64,000 bases of DNA from Cyclaneusma minus (Eukaryota; Ascomycota; Leotiomycetes; Marthamycetales; Marthamycetaceae). Numbering within the stretch: position 1 is the first letter of the stretch; every line of letters starts with the position of its first letter. The translations under genes were made by a program, and so were the position numbers. A model generated the notes under the pieces. The model saw only the letters and a list, made by a program, of their open reading frames with translations, ran no database searches and was not told where the DNA came from. Below are positions 33,244-43,447 of the stretch, piece after piece. The stretch spans positions 62,001-126,000 of the forward strand of contig JAKZHN010000014.1 in the NCBI GenBank assembly GCA_037179335.1, read 5' to 3'.

Positions 33244-33640
33244 GGGTCTATTCTGTAGCAGCTGTACGGACTTTTGGGTGGAAAGTCAGCTTGGATGGAT
33301 TCTGTTTGCTCTAACACAAAGGCGTTCGAGGCGGTGCTGGTAGTCAAAAACCTGGAGCAAAAAGAACAATCCATGAAAATTTTCGTTTTGGTCCCTGAAA
33401 TCAAATTATCATGCCGAAGAAATAAAGTAACAAGTGACAACAGTAGCTCAAATACACCACCGAATTGTAGCGCAATAATTTTTTTTTGGACCGACAGGTT
33501 TGGGGATCACATCAATAGAGGAGCTCTCGCCCAATCAGCGCTCGGCTATTCGCATCCCGACCGCGCCGACGACATCGTCAAGGCTCACTCCTACAAAGCT
33601 CCCTAGACACACCGTCCACGAGGCCTCTCAGATCCTCGAC
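33244..33640. other. Intergenic region
   Basis: About 400 bp between two genes on the plus strand, with the 3' UTR of the peroxiredoxin and a T10 run at about 33480. Nothing else was recognised. Confidence 0.5.
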
Positions 33641-34399
33641 ATGTCTTCCAAATCTGCTGCCGTGGCCGCCCAGGCTGTCAACAGAGTCATTCCTGTCCAC
33701 AAGGTACTTCAGACCCGAGATCCCAAACCTGGATTCCAGCAATCCACCGGCCCATATTCCCCAATCCCACGCCAATTGCTCGCCACAAAGCTCCTACAGC
33801 CGCCAGACAGCAAGCTAACTGTTACTGCCTAGAAATACACCGTTCAATCCACCGGCATCTGGGAGCGCATCCGCCGCGCCCTCGCCGTCGACCCCACCCG
33901 CAGCAACGGCGTCCCCCTCAACCCGCAATTCCGCAACCCCCCTCCCGGTTCCAACGAGCCCTTCTCCTTCGTCGACCCCGTCACCATCCCCGCCGGCGAC
34001 ATTGCCGAGAACCCATACTTCAAGCGCGATGCACGCCGCAGCTACCCCCAACTTTCCGTCGTTTCGCAAAGCGACATGGTAGGACTGTTGACCGTGGGCA
34101 GCGAGAAGGCGCCAAAGAGAGAGCTTATTGGCGAGGAGGGCCAGAAGGCGCTGGTACAGACGAAGCAGGAGGGTGAGATGGGCCTTGCGGCGTTCTTCAA
34201 GAAGGAGGGTGGTGGTAAGGCGGTGTTGGATGAGAGAGGTTTGCCTCCGCTGCCGAGTGGGTTGCATTTGAGTGAGGGTGCGAAGAGATATGAGAGGACG
34301 GAGGAGAATGCGTATCCAGAAGAGTAAGTGGTTTGCTTCCGTGCTGGCCGTTGAAATGCTAACTGTGCGTGTAGATACCCTTGCAGAACATTTGCTTGA
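33641..34399 (+). CDS. NADH:ubiquinone oxidoreductase 21 kDa-type subunit (complex I)
   Basis: Three exons: 33641-33703, 33833-34323 and 34375-34399, 192 aa. Intron 1 is 129 nt (donor GTACTT, branch GCTAACT, acceptor CCTAG). Intron 2 (51 nt, donor GTAAGT, branch GCTAACT, acceptor GTAG) starts inside an apparent GAG TAA end; splicing replaces it with EEYPCRTFA, the C-terminus usual for this fungal subunit. The N-terminus KKYTVQSTGIWERIRRALAV, then SNGVPLNPQFRNPPPGS and NPYFKRDARRSYPQLSVVSQ, identify the PF10785-type accessory subunit. It is an accessory protein of the mitochondrial inner-membrane complex I, with no redox cofactor of its own. No cleaved transit peptide is obvious. Confidence 0.9.
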
Positions 34400-34834
34400 G
34401 GGAGAAGAGGAAAAGGGATACGGGGGGGTGGATGGAGAGGTGTACATAACATCCGTTACAGCAACACAGATTTCGTTGGTTTGGCAGTTACAATTGTACG
34501 GTTTGGCTGAATCTGAGTGCAAATGTCCTTCCAAACCCTGGCTCCCAGAAAGAAGCCAGAGTGCCTTCCTACGCTTTACACATCCGACACCTCTGGATAC
34601 TTCATCGAATCGCTCAGCCAGTGTCAAAAAGTCTCAGTTTCAGAACTTTGGTGCCAGCCTTTGCTCTACAGCATCTCAGGAAACCGGAAAACGCGGCTGT
34701 GAAGTTATCAGAGATAGTTCGGGTTATGACATACATCAACGATGGGCAATTGAGATGACAGAGGACAGGCAAGCAGTTTCTGACACAACCCCTGGTAGCG
34801 CATTTCCCGTTCTTGAGATACATAAACATCTGGA

Positions 34835-34985
34835 ATATTCCCAATTATTTACCAGACTGCTATGTCTCGGCTATCGGGGGTACTCCAAATTATTTGAAGG
34901 GGTGAGCTATCAGCTAATTACTTCGATTCTTTTCATCTTACTTCTAATTAGTTGGATGACTTCTTCAACCTCATGGGAATTCGAA
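34835..34985. repeat. Degenerate ~20-bp repeat patch C
   Basis: Contains GGAATATTCCCAATTATTT, CTCCAAATTATTTGAA, AGCTAATTACTTCGATTC and CTAATTAGTTGGATG in close succession, the same kind of AT-rich unit as in patch A but with the core more decayed. Confidence 0.35.
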
Positions 34986-35085
34986 GCCTCCTCCTTATGC
35001 TTAAAGGCCGCTGTTCCGAACGTCTTTATCGTTCCCAATCCCGGGAAAATAGACTTTAAGCAAGTTTACATCCCGTACGGTCGAG

Positions 35086-35183
35086 GGTCTCTGGACTACC
35101 TTTCCTACCCGTCCTTTCTAGATTCTAGGGAAGGGGGTAGAGAAGGGGGTAGGAAAGGGGTAGGAAAGGGCGGTCCAGAGACC
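35086..35183. repeat. Foldback (inverted repeat) with purine-rich centre
   Basis: Left arm 35086-35110 begins GGTCTCTGGAC and ends CCTTTCCTACCC. Right arm 35158-35183 is its reverse complement apart from a 2-3 base difference in the middle. The ~47-bp centre holds near-tandem GAAGGGGGTAG / AGGAAAGGGG units. It could extrude as a cruciform or be the remnant of a small inverted-repeat element. Confidence 0.65.
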
Positions 35184-35486
35184 CCGAATTGAGTTTCTTC
35201 GCTCAGGCCTTATACCTCGTGATAAGTGCGAGACCGCGGATCCGACATGGTGTTGGGTGGCCACCTATTGAGGCCCAATCAGCCTTGATCATTCGATTCA
35301 ATACGAAGGTCTCCGTCTCGAGCTTGACTTTTTTTCTTTCCTTCTACTCATTCTACATGGCAGTCGAAAGCTTCAACCATAGGCAAGCGCCAGACGTGCT
35401 AAAAGAGCAAGACCCGCTATGCACCGTCTATATTCCAAATGCTTTTGGAACGCCCGATGCTCATTTCTCATATGCAAGCCCGGATA

Positions 35487-36247
35487 TCAGTTTGCCTTTT
35501 GGCTCTCGTTTTTCTCCACCAGCTCACCCACACCCAATCCTCTCCCCACCCTTACTTTCCTCTTCTTGCCCTGCGCACTCTTCTTCTCTTTCGGCAGCCC
35601 ATCGTCATCAGCCTTGCCCAGCTCGCCCACCGGCTCGCCCTCATCTTCAGCCTCTCCCTCCTCGTCCATAATATCTTCACGGACGTATCCCAGATCGAGC
35701 TTCATGGACAAGGCGTCTTCGCCATCAGCATAGTACTTCTTTACCGTCTCGACCGTCTCGAAGCCCAGAGTATCTCTGTAGAGGCGCTTGGCCGCTTCAT
35801 TTGAAATGCGCACGTGGAGCGAGACGTATTGAGCTTGGAAAGTTTCGACCATTGCTCGTTCTAGAAGGCAACATGTCAGCACTTTTATCCCGAAGCTCCA
35901 ACCTGACAATATGCTATCTGGCGAGGGAACTTACGCGCCTGGCGCATCAGCTTCTCCGCAATTCCCAATCGGCGATGTGTCCGCATGACGCTGATGCTGG
36001 TGATGTGGCCATGCTGCACGCCGTCTGCCGGGTCCTCCTCCATCTTGGTGAGCACGTAGCCTACGATGCGGGGGTAGTCGTATGGGCCCTTTTGCGGGCG
36101 CGAGACATCGACGGCGATGAAGGAGAGCTGGGGCCAGGACAGGGCGTGGTAGAGGTAGTATTTCATGAAGTAGTTCTCGGGGAGGTTGGTGATGTTGGCA
36201 TGTTGGACGTGGGGCAGGTCGCTGGGCCGGAGGAGACGAATGTCCAT
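35487..36247 (-). CDS. NAA10: NatA catalytic subunit Ard1/Naa10 (N-terminal acetyltransferase)
   Basis: Two exons: 36247-35935 and 35860-35487, 228 aa. The 74-nt intron has donor GTAAGT, branch GTGCTGACA and acceptor TCTAG; splicing makes LMRQA/QRAMVETF, the continuous family sequence. The GNAT domain covers residues 1-150. MDIRLLRPSDLPHVQHANITN and NLPENYFMKYYLYH are nearly invariant in Naa10, and RRLGIA (92-97) is the acetyl-CoA binding loop. LHVRISNEAAKRLYRDTLGFE is the C-terminal GNAT block. Working with Naa15 on ribosomes, the enzyme acetylates N-termini exposed by Met removal (Ser, Ala, Thr, Gly). The C-terminal 70 residues are acidic then basic, as in other fungi. Confidence 0.95.
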
Positions 36248-36765
36248 GGCTGCTTCAGTGAGGTAATATCCCCAGGGTCCGTAGGTTTCAGTCGCGAAGA
36301 GAGGCCTTTACAAGAGCTCTGGGAGCAGATAGGTCGATATCGAGCGGATTGGTGCGCAAAGCTGTGGATGCCGGCAGCCTTCTCTTGGCGCGCTAATTCT
36401 TATCGGAAGTGTAATCGTAATCGAGCAGCGATGATGCAGGCGCGGGGAATGGCAGCGGGGAACGACAACCTCATGTCGAGTCGAGTATGACTTTTCCAAA
36501 CAGCAGGCGTGAGCTATGTGACTCGTCAAAAGCGTACACGGTCGAGCACTCATGACAGCTCCTGCTCTTATAAATCATACATAGGTGCTCTTGTCGGGTT
36601 CAATTCCCGAGATGCAGGTATAAGTACCGACTCCTCATTCTTCCTTCCCCTTACCCCCTTTCGTTTCCTAAGGCTCGACTTTCCACTCTCGACTTCTCAT
36701 CTCTGCTGTCTCCTTGCTCTCTCTCTCAGACTCGCTGCTGTTATTTCCATCCTCGTCTCTACCCA
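36248..36765. other. Divergent promoter region, NAA10 / SDR
   Basis: 518 bp. TATAAA at 36569-36574 lies about 190 bp before the SDR ATG and is followed by a strongly pyrimidine-rich leader (36620-36760). A T-arm-like hairpin at 36594-36610 is not part of a tRNA. Confidence 0.55.
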
Positions 36766-37726
36766 ATGGCTTCTTCACGCCCGGCTCATACAAGAACGGC
36801 AAGCACAAACCTCGTTGGAGCCGTCGGAAATCGGCCTCTGGAAGGAAAGCTAGGAATCGTTACTGGTGCTTCGCGAGGCAAGTCGGACTTCCACTCCCAC
36901 TGGAGCTGACTAACCATCCTTCCCAGGCATTGGCGTCGGCGTTGCCCAGAATCTCGCCTCCAAGGGCTGCTCTCTAATCCTGAGCTACACATCCGACTCC
37001 TCCACCAAAGCCACCGAAGAGCTCGCCCAGACCCTGCAATACGAGCACGGAATCCAGACTCTCTGCGTGCAAGCCGACCTCGCTCTTCCCACCGGTCCAT
37101 CGCACATCATCAACACGGCCAAGAACCACTTCTCGCACCCCAAAACCGGGAAATTCCAGCTCGACATCATCGTCAACAATGCCGGTGTGACCCATGACCA
37201 GCCGCTGCCGGAAATCGAGATCGACACCTTCACATGGATGTACAAGATTAATGTCCTCGCGCCCCTGCTCCTCGTGCAAGCCGCCACCCCCTACCTCCCA
37301 AACGACCGCTCCGGCCGCATCGTCAACATGAGCTCAGTATCTTCGACCATGGGTTTCGAACACCAGACCTGCTACGGCGGTACGAAGGCGGCGCTGGAAG
37401 CTATGACGCGGACGTGGGCGCGCGAGTTGGCGGAAAGGGCGACGGTGAATGCTGTTACTCCCGGTCCCGTGTTGACGGATATGTGGGAGGCCGTTCCCCA
37501 AAGGTTCAAGGAGGCTATGGCGCCGATAATGAAGAATATTCCGCTGGCGAAGGTCAGGCCTGGCGTGGATACGGAAGAATTGGTTAGGGATGCTGAGAAG
37601 GCAGGTGGGAGGCCGGCTTATGTTGAGGAGATCGGAGGCATTGTTGGCATGCTTTGCACGCCTGATGCTTCGTGGTGCACCGGGCAAGCTGTCTGTGCGA
37701 ATGGTGGAATGAGATTCCAAATCTGA
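36766..37726 (+). CDS. Short-chain dehydrogenase/reductase with a GC-AG intron
   Basis: Two exons: 36766-36877 and 36927-37726, 303 aa. The 49-nt intron starts GCAAGT, not GT; only this choice keeps the NAD(P)-binding motif TGASRGIG (residues 33-40) intact. Branch GACTAACC and acceptor CCCAG are normal. Other SDR marks are VNNAGV, NMSSVSS (catalytic Ser) and YGGTK (catalytic Tyr and Lys, about 187-191), then TPGPV and a C-terminal GGM end typical of classical SDRs of the 3-oxoacyl-ACP reductase/versicolorin reductase kind. Cofactor is probably NADP(H); substrate unknown. The N-terminal 25 residues before the Rossmann strand are Ser/Thr/Arg-rich and could be a weak organelle signal. Confidence 0.88.
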
Positions 37727-37885
37727 GTCTTCGGGCGGGTAGCAACAGGCCCCCACCCAGGGTCACATGAATTCGAAAGCATTTTAGACAAGTCAAACAT
37801 GTTGAGAACTTTTTAAAGCCAAATCATCGGGCATGATCCTTCCATATTCGACTTCACGTTGGATCTCTCAGTAATCAACTATATC

Positions 37886-39799
37886 TTAAGGCGCCGCCGC
37901 AGGAGGAGGTGCCTGCTCTTCGGCCACTTTGCCCCTTAATGGCAGTTCGGTCTGAGAAGTTTCTCCAGAACTACCCGCAGCCGCAGCAGCGGCCGCCTTC
38001 TTAGCCTTCTTTCTCTCCTTGTCTCTCTCCTTATCAGCCTTCTTCTTGGCCTTTGCCTCCTCCTCCGCCAGTCTGCTCGCCTGGGTACCTCCATACTTGG
38101 TCCTCCACTCCTGTTCCTTCTTCTCATCGATTCTTGTGAACAAATATGCAGCTTTGCCGATCTTGTGGCCTCCCGACAGTGCGTCTGGTGTCCATTTGTC
38201 GGGGATGCTGATCATGGGTGCGTTGAGCTGTTCGAGGATCGAAGTCGCGGTGGAGGGCATGTATGGAGATGATAGCATGGCAAGGAGGTAAGCAAGGTTA
38301 AGAGCCAGACCGATGATCGTGTGCGTCCGCTCTGGCGAATTTGCCAGGTTTGCGTTGTCGAGTTTGCCAGCAAGCAGAAGGTTGCCCTTGCTGGAGATGT
38401 CCATGAGCTTCGACAAACCTGAACGAAGCCTTACTGCTTCCAAATCGGCCATATATTCTGCGAGCCCAGCGTTGACTTCCTCCACGAATTTGGGGGCAGA
38501 GAACTCTGTTTCGGGCTCTTCGTAGCTGGCCGAGAATTTGGGGATCGTGCCATCGCATTTTGCGTTCACGAACTTGATCAGTCGGTTCACGAAGTTGCCT
38601 AGGTTTGCAAGTAAAACGCTGTTGTTGGCAGCGATGAAGGACTTCCACTCGAATTGACTGTCTCCCGTCTCAGGGCGGTTTGCCAGGAGATAGTATCGCC
38701 AGACAGAAGGAGGAATGCCGGTCTCCTTGGCCGTGTCACCAAATACTCCGACTCCCCTTGACTTCGAAAATTTGCCGTCCTCGTAGTTCAAGTATTCGGT
38801 TGTTGAAAGGTGGTTCAGCATGGTCCATTTGTCTTTCGTGCCGATTTGCGAGCCTGGGAAGATGACGGTGTGGAAAGGCACATTGTCTTTGCCCATGAAT
38901 TGGTAGAGCTTGACTTCATCTGGATTGCGCCACCATAGCTCCCAGTCCTTCGTGTAGTTTGCTGTTATGGATGGGTAACCAATGCAAGCATCGAACCAGA
39001 CATACAGCACCTTCTTCTCGTAGCCTGGAAGGGGAATTGGTGTTCCCCATTTCAAGTCTCTCGTAATGCTTCGACCCTGCAACCCCTTTTCCAACCACGA
39101 TCTCGTGATACTAATACCGTTCTGGGGCCACACTCCCGCCTTGCTAGATTCGGTAAACCAAGCGTCAATATCGGGCTGCAATTTGTCGAGTCGCAGGAAG
39201 ATATGTGTCGTGTCTCTCGGGACAGGAGTTGCGCCATCGATCTTGCAATGCGGCTTGATCAATTCGAATGGATCCAGGAGACTGCCGCACTTATCGCACT
39301 GGTCTCCTCTGGCATCATCGTACTGGCACTTCGGACAGGTACCCTCGACGAATCGGTCGGCCAAGAAAGACTCGTGCTTCTCGCAGTAGGGTTGGGTTGT
39401 CGTCCTCTCCTCCAAGAATCCATTCTTGTGCAGTTTCGTGAAGATGTCCTGAGCCACCTCGGTCTGCTTCTCTGTAGTGGTGCGTCCGAAGTAGTCGAAG
39501 TTGATCTCGAACCAATCGTAGACGTCCTTGTGCTTCTTATGGAACTCGTCGCACAGCTCCTTTGGCGACTGGCCCGTTTCCAAAGCTTTGGTTTCGGTAG
39601 CTGTGCCGTACTCGTCCGTACCGCAGATGAAGAGAGTCGGGCGGTCTCGAAGCTTGCTGAAGCGCGAGTAGACGTCGGCGCTGAGGACACTGCCGACGAC
39701 GTTCCCAAGATGCGGGACGTTGTTGACGTATGGAAGAGCGCTAGTGATGAGGATATTGTTCTTGCCTTTCTCAGGCAAGATGATCTTGTCGGCGGCCAT
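37886..39799 (-). CDS. MES1: Cytosolic methionyl-tRNA synthetase
   Basis: 637-aa single exon from the ATG at 39799 (MAADKIILPEKGKNN); the frame is open further upstream but only with a TTG, in what looks like the 5' UTR. Class I synthetase marks: HIGH-type PHLGN (about residues 29-33), the GTDEYG block, the connective-peptide zinc knuckles (CEKHES ... CPKC ... CDKC), WFDACIGYPSIT and the KMSKS-type loop KFSKSRG (about 341). C-terminal anticodon-binding helices follow. The tail has a long Lys/Ala/Glu run, without an EMAP-II tRNA-binding domain. It charges initiator and elongator tRNA-Met in the cytosol. It shares a 349-bp divergent promoter with LTO1. Confidence 0.95.
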   Translation of the reverse strand: MAADKIILPEKGKNNILITSALPYVNNVPHLGNVVGSVLSADVYSRFSKLRDRPTLFICGTDEYGTATETKALETGQSPKELCDEFHKKHKDVYDWFEINFDYFGRTTTEKQTEVAQDIFTKLHKNGFLEERTTTQPYCEKHESFLADRFVEGTCPKCQYDDARGDQCDKCGSLLDPFELIKPHCKIDGATPVPRDTTHIFLRLDKLQPDIDAWFTESSKAGVWPQNGISITRSWLEKGLQGRSITRDLKWGTPIPLPGYEKKVLYVWFDACIGYPSITANYTKDWELWWRNPDEVKLYQFMGKDNVPFHTVIFPGSQIGTKDKWTMLNHLSTTEYLNYEDGKFSKSRGVGVFGDTAKETGIPPSVWRYYLLANRPETGDSQFEWKSFIAANNSVLLANLGNFVNRLIKFVNAKCDGTIPKFSASYEEPETEFSAPKFVEEVNAGLAEYMADLEAVRLRSGLSKLMDISSKGNLLLAGKLDNANLANSPERTHTIIGLALNLAYLLAMLSSPYMPSTATSILEQLNAPMISIPDKWTPDALSGGHKIGKAAYLFTRIDEKKEQEWRTKYGGTQASRLAEEEAKAKKKADKERDKERKKAKKAAAAAAAGSSGETSQTELPLRGKVAEEQAPPPAAAP

Positions 39800-40148
39800 G
39801 TGGTGCTGAAGCCAGGAGGTGTGCTGTCGGACGGGTTTAGCCACGCGACACAATCTCGAGAAGCTTGAGGGGACCGGGACGAGAAGGGAGACCGAGACGT
39901 GATGGTGAGAAAAGCCAAGGGCGGCAGATCTTGCGGTACCCTAAAGGATCGTCTCTTGGGGCGCAGAGCTGTTGGTTTTGTGAGTCAATCGCAACGGCGA
40001 GGCTGCACAGCATTGATTGAAGGGTGGCTTTCACTTCAATTTAGCGCGAGTCCGAAGAAATGGCCCCCCACCTTGCCCCTCCATCAACCATCCCCTCCGT
40101 GCTCCATCGCTTCTACATCCTCACTTCACAGCAACAGAATCCGAAACT
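39800..40148. promoter_or_regulatory. Bidirectional promoter, MES1 / LTO1
   Basis: Only 349 bp separate the two start codons, so this segment must hold both promoters and leaders. No TATA box is obvious. Both products serve translation. Confidence 0.6.
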
Positions 40149-40721
40149 ATGGACGCCGATCCCTTCGATGAGCTCTTGGGCTTGGAAGACCAATTCTACA
40201 ATGAAGGCTACGAGCTGGGCCTGGCAGATGGAGCCAAAGCTGGCAGAATTGAGGGGCGAGCCTTCGGTCTGGAAAAAGGCTTTGAGAAGTACGTCGAAAG
40301 CGGCAGACTGTACGGAAAGTCCTTAGTCTGGTCCAGCAGGCTTCGCAACTCCTCTTCCCAACGGCCGCAGGATTCCCAAACCACCGAAGCTGAAACTGGT
40401 TCCGAGAGGACTGCGTCTACCTCGCCGGAGAATCACGACGTTCCGCTGCCACGACTATCAGCCAATCCTCGCCTAGAGAAGCATATCAAAGTCTTGTATG
40501 CCCTTGCAGAACCAGCAAGTCTGTCGACCGAGAATACCGAAGATGCCGTCTCGGACTTCGATGACCGGCTGAAGAGAGCAGTGGGCAAGGCCAAGATCAT
40601 TGAGAAAATGGTGGGCGAGGAAGCTCCGGACTCTGGCGCTGCTTTCGCAAGCATAGTGAGAAGCAAATACAACGGCGACGGCAACATCGAAGAGATCTCG
40701 ATCTCGAGAGTCAGAAGCTGA
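40149..40721 (+). CDS. LTO1: Lto1/ORAOV1-like adaptor for Fe-S loading of the ABCE1 ATPase
   Basis: 190 aa, single exon. I start at MDADPFDELLGLEDQF because the family begins there; upstream in-frame codons are Pro-rich leader sequence. Residues 10-55 carry the deca-GX3 pattern (YNEGYELGLADGAKAGRIEG then AFGLEKGFEKY), the mark of the Yae1/Lto1 N-terminal domain. The middle is Ser/Thr/Glu-rich and the C-terminus is charged helix. In yeast Lto1 forms a complex with Yae1 and brings Rli1/ABCE1 to the cytosolic Fe-S assembly machinery, needed for ribosome recycling. The C-terminal Trp found in some adaptor proteins is absent here; the protein ends SRVRS. Confidence 0.88.
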   Translation: MDADPFDELLGLEDQFYNEGYELGLADGAKAGRIEGRAFGLEKGFEKYVESGRLYGKSLVWSSRLRNSSSQRPQDSQTTEAETGSERTASTSPENHDVPLPRLSANPRLEKHIKVLYALAEPASLSTENTEDAVSDFDDRLKRAVGKAKIIEKMVGEEAPDSGAAFASIVRSKYNGDGNIEEISISRVRS

Positions 40722-41998
40722 TGTCTACGATCTATCTGGACCGAGAACTCGGTCTGGCCGGCTAAATTGCTGGCTACGCGGTGTGAGTATGAGCTTGACA
40801 GGAAGCAGTGCACCAAAGAAAACGGTTCCGACACTGGCAGAATCCAGGAAACTTGACGTCTGGAGACCAAGTGCATGTGTCGGACGATGTCTTTAGGGTC
40901 ATACGCGTCTGCTCGAGATTCTCAGCCCTCAGCGAACCTCTTTCAGCCACTTTGAGCCTGGGCACGGTTGTCCAGCTCGGCAGATCATGAACACGGTACT
41001 CATTCGCCCTCATGTCCTACCCTGGGCCTGCTGGGGGTGGTGGGTTCTGGCCATGGTGCGAGAGATTCCATGCTTGTGGTCTTGGTTGATTCGGAATTTG
41101 TCGCATTGGACGGGAGCAAGGTTTTGACTCCGAGACAGTCATCAAACAAACCTCTCTTATGCTTCAAATGGGCATTGCCATCCACAAGGGGGAGTTATGC
41201 CGCTTGCAGATTACCTACCAATCGCCAAACTCAAGTCAAGAAACCGGCATTAGGAAGCCAAAGCCGCAAAAGGCCTGAATCTGTACATATTCAATCGAGG
41301 GATTGCCAAGCGATCCATTGGTCTTCGATAACATTCCGACAGCATGAACTTTGGTGTCTCGATTAAATCCAACCATTCGAATGTTTGAAATGTACACATG
41401 GTCTCCAGGCTGATCAAGACCGTCCATTTACAGCATCTAGCCGCGAACTACATAGGACGAGAGCTTCCTGTCATCCATTTTCCCCTTCGCACCGCAGGCA
41501 CAGTTTCGGTGTAATATATACAGAACATGACCACCACGATCCTCCCCATGAGAAGGGGCGTGGAAGAGGGATGACGCCAGCAGAAGGAAACCCGTAATAA
41601 CAAAATTCGAGACTGAGTCGCCCGCAACGCCTGTAATTGCACACAAAACGTCCATGCACACAAAAATGCCACGCCACAGATGCATCGAGCTTATTAGCGT
41701 TCCTCCTCTGCTTGCTGTATAATCAGCGAAGCATTCATGCTGTGTCGTGTGCGGCTGGAAATATCCCGTGTTTTTCTATTATGTCATTTCATTGAGTCCA
41801 TCCCCAACTCCCGCCGATTTTGATGAGCACATCATCATATTCCGGACGACTGTGTCTGGACATCTCGGATCAGCTTCGTGAATAATCCACATGAGCTGGA
41901 GAGCCTGGCATGAGTCCGGTGAGAACCTCGAGGTATTGGTCGTCTTCATAACCCCCTAGTGTTTTGAAGAGGGGGGCTGTTTATAGGGGTGTCAGAGT
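40722..41998. other. Convergent intergenic region, LTO1 / VAN1-type gene
   Basis: 1.28 kb between convergent 3' ends; presumably two 3' UTRs. Short open frames on both strands have no signature. I saw no repeat or RNA gene. Confidence 0.5.
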
Positions 41999-43447
41999 TT
42001 AGTAGGAGGGTCGGCTGCCGACGTTCCCAGGCTTCTCTTCGGTGTCAATGTGCCAGACAACGTAGTTGGGCAAACCAATGACTTGGTAGCCAGCACGCTT
42101 CGCCATTTTAGCAAACCCTTCTGTCTCGGCCTGGTTTTCAAAGGCGTAACAAGGGAAGTTGATACCTTTAGGGGTAGTCAGTATAACATAGACCATCGTT
42201 CAGATTTTTAGAAACATACCTGACCGATGGACGTCGGCCTTGACTACAATGTTCACACCACCTATGCCATCAAGCTCGACTTCCTCGTCCTTGTTATTTC
42301 GCCAATCGCCAAGCTTGACAAGGTACTCTCGGCCGGTGTCGTATTCTTTGTAGCCTTCTGCGAGAATGACATTTTTGTCCAAGCTCGCGGCAAGCTTCAA
42401 CCCCTTTTCAGATTCGATCCAAGAGTTGTAGTCGACTACAAAAGTATTAGTACAGACATGATGTCGAGGGCACATCGTCTCTACTCACATTTTCCCTCAA
42501 TATCATGGTGGTTGTCATCATAACGATGAAACCATACATCTGGCACAATTAGCTCAGCCCTATAGCAGAATGACTTGCCTTTCACTTACTTGGAACAATA
42601 ATGTCCCTGTCATGTGCAATAAAATCCTCAAGGATCTTTTCCGGGCTATCCACAATATCAACATCCCTCCAGTAAACCCACGAGTGATCGGGCTTTAGGG
42701 TGGCCGAAAGCAGGTAATTGCGGGCCCTTGCCATTGCCTTCCGTCTGGGCCCTTGAGCCTTGAAAGAATGCCTCTCCTCCACGGTCTGGGCGTATGGGAT
42801 GCCAAAATCCTTTTCTATAATAGTGACGCTGCGGAAAGGTACGTCATCCGTGCGTCTTTGGATTCGGTCGAGTTCGGCTGCCAATACAGCCAGCGTATCG
42901 TCTGTGCAGTCGCCAACAAGGAATCCGAGGTCGATCAAGTGATGGGGATAGGTCAGCGCGGTCATAAGATCGAAGTATTTAGGTAGGAAGGCGGCAGCGT
43001 CTCTTAGAGGTGTCAAAGCTAGAACAATTTCGCCATTGGCAACGGCCTTGGTCGTGGATTTGACCGGGTTCAGGTCGATGTTCTGGATGGTGGTGGAATT
43101 GACGACCAGGGGCTCGTGGTGATTGAAGATGACTGGCGTCTGGAGATGTTGATTCCAGACACTGAAATCGTTCGATGAGAGCTCCATTGGCGGTTTTGCG
43201 GGACCAAAGCAATAGAACCTATGCAGAGAGGATTAGCAGAGACAGTTGCGCCAAGTTGGGATGGGACTGACCTCTGCATCTCGGCGGCAGACTTGACAAT
43301 GACGCCTCTCCATAATAACACGGAGGCCATGATGCCGGCGACGACCATCAGGAACCTCGTCTTGGTCAGGAGGTTCCAGATCCATCTCGTTGGCGGTAGC
43401 GAAGCTCTCGCGGACTTCCACGCAACACCGCCTTTGGGTAGCAACAT
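41999..43447 (-). CDS. VAN1: Van1/Mnn9/Anp1-family alpha-1,6-mannosyltransferase (GT62)
   Basis: Five exons: 43447-43272, 43218-42590, 42539-42489, 42435-42220 and 42165-41999, 412 aa, with four introns of 50-54 nt and a 51-nt third exon. Type II membrane protein: short basic cytosolic N-terminus (MLLPKGGVAWKSARASLPP), signal anchor at about 31-50, then a lumenal GT62 domain. Conserved blocks are RFYCFGPAKPPMELS, VLALTPLRDAA, PRRKAMARARNYLL, the metal-binding DxD in YWRDVDIVD (about 241) and NVWFHRY / FDYNSWIES / VNIVVKADVHRSGINFPCYAFENQ. It should act in the Golgi M-Pol complex that extends N-glycan outer mannan chains. VAN1, MNN9 and ANP1 are close paralogues; VAN1-type is my best reading. 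Confidence 0.9.

Larger units (their letters stand above)
34400..35486. other. Convergent intergenic region with repeats
   Basis: 1.09 kb between the complex I subunit (+) and Ard1 (-). It holds a degenerate AT-rich CTTGG-type patch (34835-34985) and a foldback (35086-35183). Open frames across it change composition abruptly and have no domain. Confidence 0.55.

Noticed and set aside
34272..35192. 306-codon plus-strand frame after the complex I subunit gene
   Set aside because: Starts inside that gene's second exon in another frame and runs through an intron, a repeat patch and a foldback; no domain.
36594..36610. TCGGG-TTCAATT-CCCGA hairpin resembling a tRNA T-arm
   Set aside because: No matching acceptor, D-arm or anticodon arm upstream; most likely a chance hairpin in the SDR promoter.
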